In this document: one piece after another, positions 21,401 through 28,086 of the stretch
Numbering within the stretch: the first letter of the stretch is position 1
Layout of the letters: each line of letters opens with the position of its first letter
Assembly (NCBI RefSeq): GCF_003611695.1
Contig: NZ_RAWE01000081.1
Coordinates: 1 to 37,406 of the forward strand
Source of the DNA: Corallococcus carmarthensis
Lineage (GTDB): Bacteria; Myxococcota; Myxococcia; Myxococcales; Myxococcaceae
DNA: 37,406 nucleotides
Direction of reading: 5' to 3'
Translations under genes and position numbers: made by a program
The notes under the pieces: generated by a model
The model's input: only the letters and a program-made list of their open reading frames with translations
The model's database searches: none
Told to the model about the DNA's origin: nothing

Positions 21401-23535
21401 GGCCGCCGCAGCTCCTGGCGAAGGGCTTCTTCACGCCGGTGCTCGCGCTCGTCCGTGGACAGCCTGGACAGGTCGAACAACGGGACGTGGACTGGCGTCA
21501 CGGGAAGCACGCGCTGCCATGGCCGGCCGTCGACTTCCTCGTAGGTCGTCCGCAGCAGCTCATGGCGCCGGGTGATCTCCGTCAGGGCGCGTTCGAGCAC
21601 CGCCAGGTCCAACCCACCCAGCACGCGGAGCGTCGTCTGCGCCTGGTAGGAGATGCTTCCGGGAGACAGCTTCTGGAGGAACCAGACCTGTTCCTGTTGC
21701 ACGGAGAGCGGAGCCCGTTCGGGGTCGGCGACTCGGACCACGGGGGGCAGTGCGGCCTTCGCGGGACTGGACTGGCGCGACTCCAATACCTTCGCCAGCT
21801 GGGAGATGCGGCGGTGGGCGAAGAGCTCGGTCAGCGACAGCGGGAGGCCCATCACGTCCGTGACGCGAGCGGTGATCCGCGTGGCCAACAGGGAGTGGCC
21901 GCCCAGTTCGAAGAAGTCGTCCTCGATGCCAATCCGCTCCAGGCGCAGCTCCTCCTGCCATACCTGGACGAGCCCGTGCTCCAGCTCCGTGCGCGGCGCG
22001 ACATACGCGCTGCTTCGGGTTGCGTGGGCATCGGGTGTGGGGAGCGCATGGGCGTCAACCTTGCCGGTGGGGCCCAGGGGGAGGGCGTCCACGACGACGA
22101 AGGTCCGGGGGAGCATGGCTTCGGGGAGCCAGGCGCGGAGGTGCTCGCGGAGCTGCTCCGTCCCGGGGACAGCCCGCGCGTCCTTCGGCGCGAACCACGC
22201 CACGAAGGAGACGTCCTGGCCCTCGGTCCCGGTGGTGCTCCGCGCCACGACGTGCGCGGCTCCGACGTGCGGATGGGTCAACAGCGCGGCGGTGATCTCC
22301 GCGGGCTCGATGCGGATACCGCGGACCTTCACCTGTCGGTCCGAACGGCCGTGGAACTCCAGCGAGCCATCCGGCAACCGGCGGCCGAGGTCTCCCGTGC
22401 GATACAGCCGTTCGCCGCCGAACCGGGAGAATGGATCCGGAATGAAGCGGTCAGCGGTCAGGTCCGGAGTGCCCACGTAACCGCGAGCCAACCCCGGTCC
22501 GCTGATGAACAGCTCTCCAGTCTCGCCCTCCGCCACGGGCCGCAGCTCCGGACCGAGGACATGGACCTCCACGCCGTCAATGGGATGACCGATGGAGGGC
22601 AGCCGTTCCTCGGACGAGGTGTCACAGGAAGGGACGACACCGGACGTGCTGTAGATGGTGCACTCAGCGGGGCCGTAGCCGTTCACGAGTTGGAACGGCA
22701 GCCCGGGCCTGGGGTGCAGGTGCAGCCGGTCACCGCCAGTGAGCACCCAGCGCAGGGCACAGGACTCGGGCCAGGACAGTGGGAGGATGCGCTCGGCCAG
22801 GGGCGTGGGCAGGAAGGCGCAGGTGATGTCCCGGGCCAGCAGCCAGTCCTGAAGCTTCTGGGGCGACAGGCGGGTCTCCTCGTCAGGAGGCAGCTCCAGC
22901 CGAGCGCCCGCGGCCAGCGACGGCAGGAGGGCCATGACCAACGCGTCGAAGCCCGGCGATGCGATCACGCCGATGCGATCCGCTGACGACAGGCCGAACG
23001 TGTCGCAGTGGTACTCGGTGAAGGCAGACAGGGCCCGGTGGCTGATCATCACGCCCTTGGGCAACCCGGTGGAGCCCGAGGTGTGGATCACATAGGCGAG
23101 GTGATCCGGCTGGACGGTGACGCCCGGGTTCACGTCCGGGAACGACTCCAGCGACAGGGCCGCCGGGGCCAGGACCTGGATGCCGTCCGCCGCGAGCCGC
23201 TCCACGGCTGGCCCCGAGCCGATGACGAACCGGGCCCCTGTCGAGACGGACATGTATCGCAGGCGCTCGGGAGGGGCGGACGGGTCCAATGGCAGCCAGG
23301 CCGCTCCGGCCTTGAGGACGCCCAGGACGGACGCCACCATCTCCACGCTTCGCGGAAGGCAGACGCCGACGAGGACGTCCGGACCCGCGCCCCGAGCCAT
23401 CAACGCATGGGCCAGCCGGTTCGCGTGCGCGTTCAGCGCGGCATGGGTGAGCGAGCGGGCCCGGGAAGCGACGGCGAGCTGGGAGGAAAGTTCGGTCGCT
23501 CGTCGCTCGACGAGCTGGTGGACGGGGGGCAGCAA
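18457..23535 (-). CDS. Nonribosomal peptide synthetase, A-PCP-C-A-PCP
   Basis: A 1692-aa dimodular synthetase that activates two amino acids and joins them. A1 (~1-500) has YVIHTSGSTGLPKG, NGYGPAECT, YRTGDLG and Lys in GPTGKVD. PCP1 has Ser ~548 in ELGGHSLLA. The C domain (~600-1040) has the intact active site VEHHVVHDGVS. A2 (~1075-1560) has YVMYTSGSTGVPKG, NQYGPTETT, YRTGDRV and GGKVD. PCP2 has Ser ~1612. Starting with A means it is an initiation module; no epimerase or methyltransferase is seen. My hand-aligned specificity residues are D-A-M-F-L-G-G-I-Y-K for A1 (aliphatic-looking) and D-P-A-D-L-G-Q-V-T-K for A2 (no match I know). These need software confirmation. I chose the TTG at 23535 (GGAGG four bases upstream) over the TTG at 23577. 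The C-terminal ~45 residues are Gln/Arg/Glu-rich. It is the first gene of the four-gene operon. Confidence 0.93.
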   Translation of the reverse strand: MLPPVHQLVERRATELSSQLAVASRARSLTHAALNAHANRLAHALMARGAGPDVLVGVCLPRSVEMVASVLGVLKAGAAWLPLDPSAPPERLRYMSVSTGARFVIGSGPAVERLAADGIQVLAPAALSLESFPDVNPGVTVQPDHLAYVIHTSGSTGLPKGVMISHRALSAFTEYHCDTFGLSSADRIGVIASPGFDALVMALLPSLAAGARLELPPDEETRLSPQKLQDWLLARDITCAFLPTPLAERILPLSWPESCALRWVLTGGDRLHLHPRPGLPFQLVNGYGPAECTIYSTSGVVPSCDTSSEERLPSIGHPIDGVEVHVLGPELRPVAEGETGELFISGPGLARGYVGTPDLTADRFIPDPFSRFGGERLYRTGDLGRRLPDGSLEFHGRSDRQVKVRGIRIEPAEITAALLTHPHVGAAHVVARSTTGTEGQDVSFVAWFAPKDARAVPGTEQLREHLRAWLPEAMLPRTFVVVDALPLGPTGKVDAHALPTPDAHATRSSAYVAPRTELEHGLVQVWQEELRLERIGIEDDFFELGGHSLLATRITARVTDVMGLPLSLTELFAHRRISQLAKVLESRQSSPAKAALPPVVRVADPERAPLSVQQEQVWFLQKLSPGSISYQAQTTLRVLGGLDLAVLERALTEITRRHELLRTTYEEVDGRPWQRVLPVTPVHVPLFDLSRLSTDEREHRREEALRQELRRPLSLFEPPLVRWTVIRLAPDDHELVLVEHHVVHDGVSFSVLMRELDALYNAYLRGQPSPLPELPVQYRDFAAWQREALDGPAMKAQLDFWRTRLAGAPEVLPLRTDHPRPRVQTFNGDLLRLELPPALPGALRAFCQQEGVTLFNALFAAFATLLHRYTGEQDLCIGSAFAARAGVRNIENVIGMFVNAVVLRCDVSGAPSFRELVRQVRDLTVAAAEHQTYPFLKLIEALGVKRDPSRNPLVQAMFSFHDSAVRSPQLGDASCTIFERGNGSSKVDLDVVAIPHAGRYLGDKERGDARISLIWEYNRDLFDRSTMERMAAHFLRLLEAAVASPGMPVSRLPMLSNAERQVVLGNGFATPVSAEPPVHHQVLAQALRTPDAVAVRDESGTLTYAELVRRATLLAEHLREHGTGVESVVAVCTPRGAELVTAELGVMLTGAAFLPLDPEHPAERIALILRDAGVRQVVTTGLLADRLPATLERVRIEDFRGPGTPTGGLLTESRPGQRAYVMYTSGSTGVPKGVVVEHGALAHLVGWHRRAFGLNENSRTTLLYSPAFDPSVAELWPALTSGATLHVPGQDVRLSPERLQAWLLSERITFTDLPTALAERLLALPWPDACELRTVLAGGDRLHVRPMPGLPWRLFNQYGPTETTVTATSGEVLPSEVDEELPTIGQPIDGTTAYVLDAELQPVPTGVAGELYVSGAGVARGYLNRPDLTAASFIPDPYAAHPGARMYRTGDRVLRRQDGMLEFLGRMDAQLKIRGFRVEPAEVAVRLRTHPGLAEAHVRAWSPPGGAPQLVGYVVPRTGQALPTPARLREHLARELPAYMIPSAYVELRSLPLTHGGKVDERALPAPTPGTQAPQVPLANEHERRIAGIWCETLRLERVGAEDNFFDLGGHSLLLAQVQYLLKQRMGHDVPMVTLFEFPTIRALAGHLQGHDDGGEAAAAQEQRQEQRRSGRARLLGRQGRLASDRSREEVE

Positions 23536-23606
23536 GAATCCTCCAACCGGCGCCGCACCACGTCCGAGCAAAATCAAGCGTTTAGCGGATTTGGGCCGTT
23601 TTCAGG

Positions 23607-23632
23607 ATTTTACATGACCCGGTGAAACACCG
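23607..23632 (-). promoter_or_regulatory. Possible promoter region of the NRPS operon
   Basis: On the minus strand TGTAAAAT (hexamer TAAAAT at 23612-23607) resembles an extended -10 box, about 70-75 bases upstream of the chosen start. Just upstream, CGGTG-TTT-CACCG (23632-23620) is a perfect small inverted repeat. No good -35 box is visible, so this is a weak call. Confidence 0.25.
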
Positions 23633-23681
23633 TGAGACACGGGGTGTCACATGGCTCGAAGTGGCCCCCAAACCGCCCCCA

Positions 23682-23718
23682 GAGGCGCCCGGAAGGTCGT
23701 GCCTTTCCGGGCGCCCTC
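23682..23718 (-). terminator. Strong hairpin after the CxxCH/RCC1 gene
   Basis: GGCGCCCGGAAGG (23684-23696) pairs with CCTTTCCGGGCGCC (23702-23715), one bulged base, 5-base loop. It begins 19 bases after the stop at 23737 on the minus strand. No U-run follows. It would terminate, or protect the 3' end of, the RCC1 transcript before the NRPS operon. Confidence 0.5.
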
Positions 23719-23736
23719 TACGAGCCTCGGCGCACC

Positions 23737-24270
23737 CTAGAAGAGGGAGCGTGCGGGCACGCAGCTGTAGCGGGTCGGGCCACCGAGGCCGAGCTGGCCA
23801 TCGGTGTTGGCCCCCCAGGACCAAAGGGTTCCGTCGTAGCCCAACGCCAGCGAGAAGGCCTCGAACTGACGGATGGACTGTCCCGAGGCCACGCTCTGGA
23901 TCCCATTCAGGCTGGGGACCCGAACGGGAACAGCACTGGAGACGAAAGTGCCGATCCCAAATTCTCCCTCGGAGTTCGCCCCCCAGGTCCACACGGTGCC
24001 GTCGGAGCGCACCGCCATGGAATGACGGCTGCCTGCGGACACAGACACGACGCCGCTCAAGCCGGGCACTTGTGTCGGGGGATGCGACATCATCGTGATG
24101 CCGATTCCCAGCTCTCCAGAGCCATTGGAGCCCCAAGCCCAAAGAGTGCCGTCGGAGCGCACGGCGAGAACGTGGAGTTCCCCCGGATCCAGGGAGACGA
24201 CATTGCTCAACCCCGGCACCCGGATGGGGCTGTTGCGCTGTTCCGTGGTTCCATCGCCCAATTGTCCAGC
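23737..24270 (-). pseudogene. 3' remainder of the CxxCH/RCC1 gene beyond an in-frame TGA
   Basis: This continues the upstream reading frame exactly after the TGA at 24273-24271. It encodes the second half of RCC1 unit 11 (GQLGDGTTEQ) and units 12-14, ending VPARSLF. A separate start at TTG 24261 would give 174 aa, but with no signal peptide and half a blade at its front. An independent gene is therefore unlikely. Either the protein is truncated in this strain, or the TGA is read through, or it is a sequencing error. Units 12-14 remain well conserved (WAWGSNGSGELGIG, WTWGANSEGEFGIG), so any loss of function is recent. Confidence 0.7.
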
Positions 24271-27200
24271 TCAGTTGCTGCCCCAGGCCCAGACGCTCCC
24301 GTCATAGTGCAAGGCGAGAGAGAAGTCGGGCCCAGCGGCGATTGCCACGATGCCGCTCAAGCCCGGCACCTGGACGGGGAGGGGCTGCCACCAGGTCATG
24401 GTTTCGCTCCCCAATTGTCCATTCCAGTTGTCGCCCCAGGCCCAGACAGTCCCGTCGTAGCGCAGCGCGAGTGAATGAGTGTTGCCCGCTGCCACCGAGA
24501 CAATCCCATCCAGTCCAGTAACCTGCGTGGGCCCCGAGCGTTGACTCGTCACGCCCAGACCCAGTTGCCCATACTCGTTGTCCCCCCAGCTCCAGACGGT
24601 CCCGTCGTAAAGCATGGCCAGGGAATGATACCCGCCCGCGGAGATGGCTCCGACATTGTTCAATCCTTCGATCCGGGTCAGGGCCGAGCGTGGAGCCGGG
24701 TCATCCTGTCCGAGTTGGCCCACGCTGTTGTCGCCCATTGCCCAGACGGTGCCATCGAAATGCTGCGCGAGGACGTGGTTGGCCCCCCCCGACACCGCCA
24801 TGACGAAGTCCACCCCGGACACCTGTGCCGGAGTGGTTCGTGCGCTCGGTGTTCCATCGCCTCGCTGGCCTTCACGGTTCTCGCCCCAGCTCCAGACCGA
24901 GCCATCCGCGCGCATCGCCAGGACGTGGTCGTCTCCCACGTTGACGGACACGAATCCGCCGGGGAGGCCGGACACGGGCTGAGGCGCCGTGGCTGCCTGC
25001 CGGTTTCCCGTTCCCAGCTGACCACTGGTGTTCAGTCCCCAGGCCCAGAGGCTGCCGTCCGAACGCAACACCATCGCAGAGCGTCCACCCGCCGCCACCG
25101 TGACGGCCCCCGTCAAGCCCGCGACCTGAACGGGTGACTTGTCGGACACCCAGTTCCAACTCCCATTCGTATTCTGGTGAGTGACTCTCGAGCCCCAGGC
25201 CCAGACCGTGCCATCCGAGCGAGCCACCACGGAGCTGCCGGAGCCCGCTCCCACGGCCACGACATCCGTCATTCCAGAAACGGGCAGCGCGGTGAGCCGG
25301 CGGGTCTTGGTGCCATCTCCCAGCTGACCGGCGTCATTCCATCCCCAGGCCCAAAGGGTCTTGTCAGAGCGCAGGGCCAGGACATGGCCCACACCTACGG
25401 CGACAGAGGTGACTCCGTTCACGCCAGAGACGAGACCGGGCAGCAAGCGGGAAGTCGTCGAGCCGTCACCGAGCTGTCCTTGGGAGTTGCTACCCCAGGT
25501 CCACAATGTGCCATCGGCGCGTAGCGCCACGGAGTTTAGACCTTTCGCCGCCACGGCCGTGATCGCCGTCAGGCCAGGAACCTGCACCGGCGTGGTTCGG
25601 CGAAGCGTCGTGCCATCTCCAAGCTCGCCAAAGTCATTGCTGCCCCATGCCCACACCGTCCCGTCAGCACGCAGGGCAAGGGAATGACTGGAACCTGCGG
25701 CCACGGCCACGACCCCGCTCAGTCCTGACACCTGGACCGGCGTGGTGCTGTCGAGCGTCGTTCCGTTTCCCAACTGACCGGCGCCGTTATTGCCCGAGGC
25801 CCGGACCGTCCCATCAGGATGCACGACCAGGGAGTGAAAGGTGCCCGCCGCGAGGCACCCCATGGTGAGGCAGGGGCGCGGACGGTTCAGGAACGCTTCG
25901 AGCACGGCCGCGCGGTGGGGCAGGAAGACGTTCACCACCGCCGGGGACAGCAGGAAGCGCGTGCCCTCCGGCCCCGTCTCCGTGGTCTCGCTGGTGTGGG
26001 TGAACCCCAGCGACCGGGGCCACGTCTGGGGCAGGCCCACGTTGGCGCCATTGCTCAGGTCGTGACAGCCCGCGCATGACAGCGCCTTGGCGCGCTGGAT
26101 GATGTGGTCCGGCGTCAGCGGACTGCCGATGCGCGTGAGCTCCGTCTGGAGTGCCGACCGGAGCGTGCCGCCGCTTCCGAACTGGACGCTGTAGTTGTTC
26201 TCCGATCCCTGCGCCTGGCTCTGGCCACCGTTGAAGCGGTCCGGCACCTCGTAGTTGAAGAGGTTGAGGTCCGCGACCGCCAGCGCCGCCACCTGGCCGG
26301 GGAGGAAGGCGCGGAAGTCCGCCGCCAGCGGGTGCGTGGACGTGGGGCTGAACAGCCCGCCAAAAGGGTTCACCTTGTCCGTCACGGCCACGGCCTTGAG
26401 CGCGGTGCAACCGGTACCGCCGCAGGTCTTCTGGAGCTTGAACTCGCGCAGCATCCAGTTGGCCTGCATGAACATGTTGGTGCGGATCTGCCCCATGCCC
26501 CGGCCGGCCTCCGCACCGTAGTTGTCGATGTGCACCACGGGCCGGAAGCCGGGCAGGCCCTGGAAGAAGAACTGACGGAGCGCGGCGCCGCGGGAGGCCA
26601 GGTCGTTGTTGGCCGACAGGTCCTTCCAGAACCGTGCGACGGCCAGGCAGCCCTCCAGTCCCTTCGCGGGGGCGGGGTTGGGCAGTGAGGCCTCGAAGAT
26701 GATGAAGTTGCGGTTCGTCGCGCTGCTCGCGCCGGAGCGCTTCGCGAAGACGATGCGGTACTCACCGCAGTCCGCGCCGTCCACCGGGGCCAGGTCGAAT
26801 CGGTTGAAGAGCCCCACAGCCATGTACGCATTGCCCGAGTTCGGGTCGGCGAACGGATCCACCTGGGCCTGGGAACCTTCGGCCGGGCGGCAAAGGTAGG
26901 GATGGCCGTTGAAGGCAGGGTTGCCGCTGCCATCCACCTGGTCGTTGCAGTGTCCACCCAGGCCCAGTCCCGGCTTGGGATTCTGGGTGTCCCAGAGCTG
27001 GCGGAAGAGCTGCAAGCTGGTGAGGCCCGGCACGCCGCTCTGCGTGACGAGCTGATCCATCACCTGCTTCAGCGTGAAGGTGCTGACGATGGCCTGCTCG
27101 GTGACCGCGAGCGAGCGGCGAGCGTCCACCGCCAGTTGCGTCGTGGGGGCCGCCCCCAGGGGCGCGCGGAAGCTCAAGCCAATGCCACGGCGCTCCGAGT

Positions 27201-27357
27201 GGAGTGACGTCGCCACCTGCGTCACGAGTTCCTGGGACACCGACCCGTCACGCTCGAGCGCGGCGGGAGGGTCGGCATCGGGAGGAGGTGAGGCACAGCC
27301 CACGAGCAGGGCCAGGGCAAGCACCAGGGACAGCCGGATGGGGGTGGCAGGGGTCAT
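24271..27357 (-). CDS. Lipoprotein with CxxCH-containing N-terminal region and RCC1 repeats (truncated by TGA)
   Basis: The product is 1028 aa as read; it would be 1206 aa without the TGA. The lipobox signal LALALLVGCASPPP puts Cys at 21, so it is probably an outer-membrane lipoprotein. Residues ~30-490 form a region found in other myxobacterial secreted proteins by my recollection, but with no named function. It contains SCAGCHDLSNG (CxxCH at 428-432), a possible c-type heme site, and several further Cys (GHCNDQ, YLCRP, ADCGEY, KTCGGTGC). From ~497 come RCC1-like units of about 50 residues (for example HSLALRADGTVWAWGSNDFG then ELGDGT). Ten complete units plus half of the eleventh precede the stop; 14 exist across both pieces, consistent with two seven-bladed propellers. 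I chose the ATG at 27357 because the signal peptide starts there; no clear ribosome site is seen. Confidence 0.8.
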   Translation of the reverse strand: MTPATPIRLSLVLALALLVGCASPPPDADPPAALERDGSVSQELVTQVATSLHSERRGIGLSFRAPLGAAPTTQLAVDARRSLAVTEQAIVSTFTLKQVMDQLVTQSGVPGLTSLQLFRQLWDTQNPKPGLGLGGHCNDQVDGSGNPAFNGHPYLCRPAEGSQAQVDPFADPNSGNAYMAVGLFNRFDLAPVDGADCGEYRIVFAKRSGASSATNRNFIIFEASLPNPAPAKGLEGCLAVARFWKDLSANNDLASRGAALRQFFFQGLPGFRPVVHIDNYGAEAGRGMGQIRTNMFMQANWMLREFKLQKTCGGTGCTALKAVAVTDKVNPFGGLFSPTSTHPLAADFRAFLPGQVAALAVADLNLFNYEVPDRFNGGQSQAQGSENNYSVQFGSGGTLRSALQTELTRIGSPLTPDHIIQRAKALSCAGCHDLSNGANVGLPQTWPRSLGFTHTSETTETGPEGTRFLLSPAVVNVFLPHRAAVLEAFLNRPRPCLTMGCLAAGTFHSLVVHPDGTVRASGNNGAGQLGNGTTLDSTTPVQVSGLSGVVAVAAGSSHSLALRADGTVWAWGSNDFGELGDGTTLRRTTPVQVPGLTAITAVAAKGLNSVALRADGTLWTWGSNSQGQLGDGSTTSRLLPGLVSGVNGVTSVAVGVGHVLALRSDKTLWAWGWNDAGQLGDGTKTRRLTALPVSGMTDVVAVGAGSGSSVVARSDGTVWAWGSRVTHQNTNGSWNWVSDKSPVQVAGLTGAVTVAAGGRSAMVLRSDGSLWAWGLNTSGQLGTGNRQAATAPQPVSGLPGGFVSVNVGDDHVLAMRADGSVWSWGENREGQRGDGTPSARTTPAQVSGVDFVMAVSGGANHVLAQHFDGTVWAMGDNSVGQLGQDDPAPRSALTRIEGLNNVGAISAGGYHSLAMLYDGTVWSWGDNEYGQLGLGVTSQRSGPTQVTGLDGIVSVAAGNTHSLALRYDGTVWAWGDNWNGQLGSETMTWWQPLPVQVPGLSGIVAIAAGPDFSLALHYDGSVWAWGSN

Positions 27358-27483
27358 GGCAGGAGCAATCCAAACAGGGCTCGCGGAGAGGCGAATCGGC
27401 CTCATGCGGGAAGACAAAGAGAAGCCTTTCCCACAAGCCACAAGCAAGCATTTCCGCGCCAGTCTGATTGCAAAGGAATTCTC

Positions 27484-27504
27484 GTCTTGATGTGTCATCA
27501 AGAC
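27484..27504. promoter_or_regulatory. Perfect 9-3-9 inverted repeat upstream of the CxxCH/RCC1 gene
   Basis: GTCTTGATG and CATCAAGAC are exact reverse complements around TGT. The site is 127-147 bases upstream of the ATG at 27357, in a locally AT-rich stretch that could hold the promoter. An operator is the simplest reading. The geometry equals that of the palindrome at 290-310, but the sequence differs. Confidence 0.4.
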
Positions 27505-27570
27505 AAAGCGCAGCCAAGCCCCCTCCGCAATGCCAGACACCGACCCCAGGGCAACCCAACGCCGATGCCG

Positions 27571-27960
27571 TCAACAGCGGCCAACTTGCCCGCTAGCGGC
27601 AGCTGGGGGCACCCGGATCACGACCAGAACCTCCACCAGGGCTTGGGTGCGGCGGAGACCTCGGACGGTGTCGGGAGGGCGGGCTCCTAGGCTGCGGACC
27701 AGGGGCATCCCGAAGGCGACTGGGATGTAGGCCGCCAGCTTCTCCGCCTCCAGTCGCGTCGCTCCCTCGGCCTGGATGAACGGCACGACCTTGATGAAGT
27801 CGGGGTTCCTGGCGAACACCGCGGCCGCGCGGCTCACGTCCACGCCGCCATCGAGCACCAGGAACAGCCGCTGGTTGAGGAACCGGGACCCGACCGGCCA
27901 CGGCTGGGCAGCGCGTGGTGCCGAGAGGGTTAACGGGTACCTCCCCGGCGCGACGGAGAC
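27571..27960 (-). pseudogene. Possible 5'-truncated gene remnant
   Basis: This 129-codon open frame is bounded upstream by TGA at 27963-27961. Its middle reads like real protein: FLNQRLFLVLDGGVDVSRAA, FARNPDFIKVVPFIQAEGAT, then LEAEKLAAYIPVAFGMPLVR. The only internal start is a GTG at 27858, without a ribosome site, which would cut into the conserved-looking part. I do not recognise the family. Its upstream end overlaps the ~90-bp leader block that is duplicated before the third tandem RCC1 gene, so the remnant may have lost its front when the RCC1 array was installed. It could also be a chance open frame in high-GC DNA. Confidence 0.35.
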
Positions 27961-28012
27961 TCAGGCGCGCGGGCACGGGGCTACTCGTAGAGTCCCGCCC
28001 CCTCTCCTTGGC
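27923..28012 (+). repeat. ~90-bp leader block, copy 1 (upstream of first tandem RCC1 gene)
   Basis: Aligned by eye with 32968-33056 upstream of the third gene. Shared landmarks in order are GAGAGG, ACCT..CGG, GACTCAGG, GGGGCT, CTCGTAGAGTCCCGC and CTCTCCTTGG. Identity is highest in the last ~35 bases. It ends 75 bp before the ATG at 28087. It may carry the promoter or 5' UTR of these lipoprotein genes. Confidence 0.65.
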
Positions 28013-28086
28013 AACGCCATCCATCCGCGTAGGCGCGGATCCGCGGCGGGAGAGGGCCGTCCAAGGCCCAAGCGCTGGAGAAGCAA

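Noticed and set aside
24271-24273. TGA read as selenocysteine
   Set aside because: No stable hairpin of SECIS type is apparent directly downstream, and the position in other RCC1 units is not Cys or a redox site. Nonsense change, read-through or sequence error is more likely.
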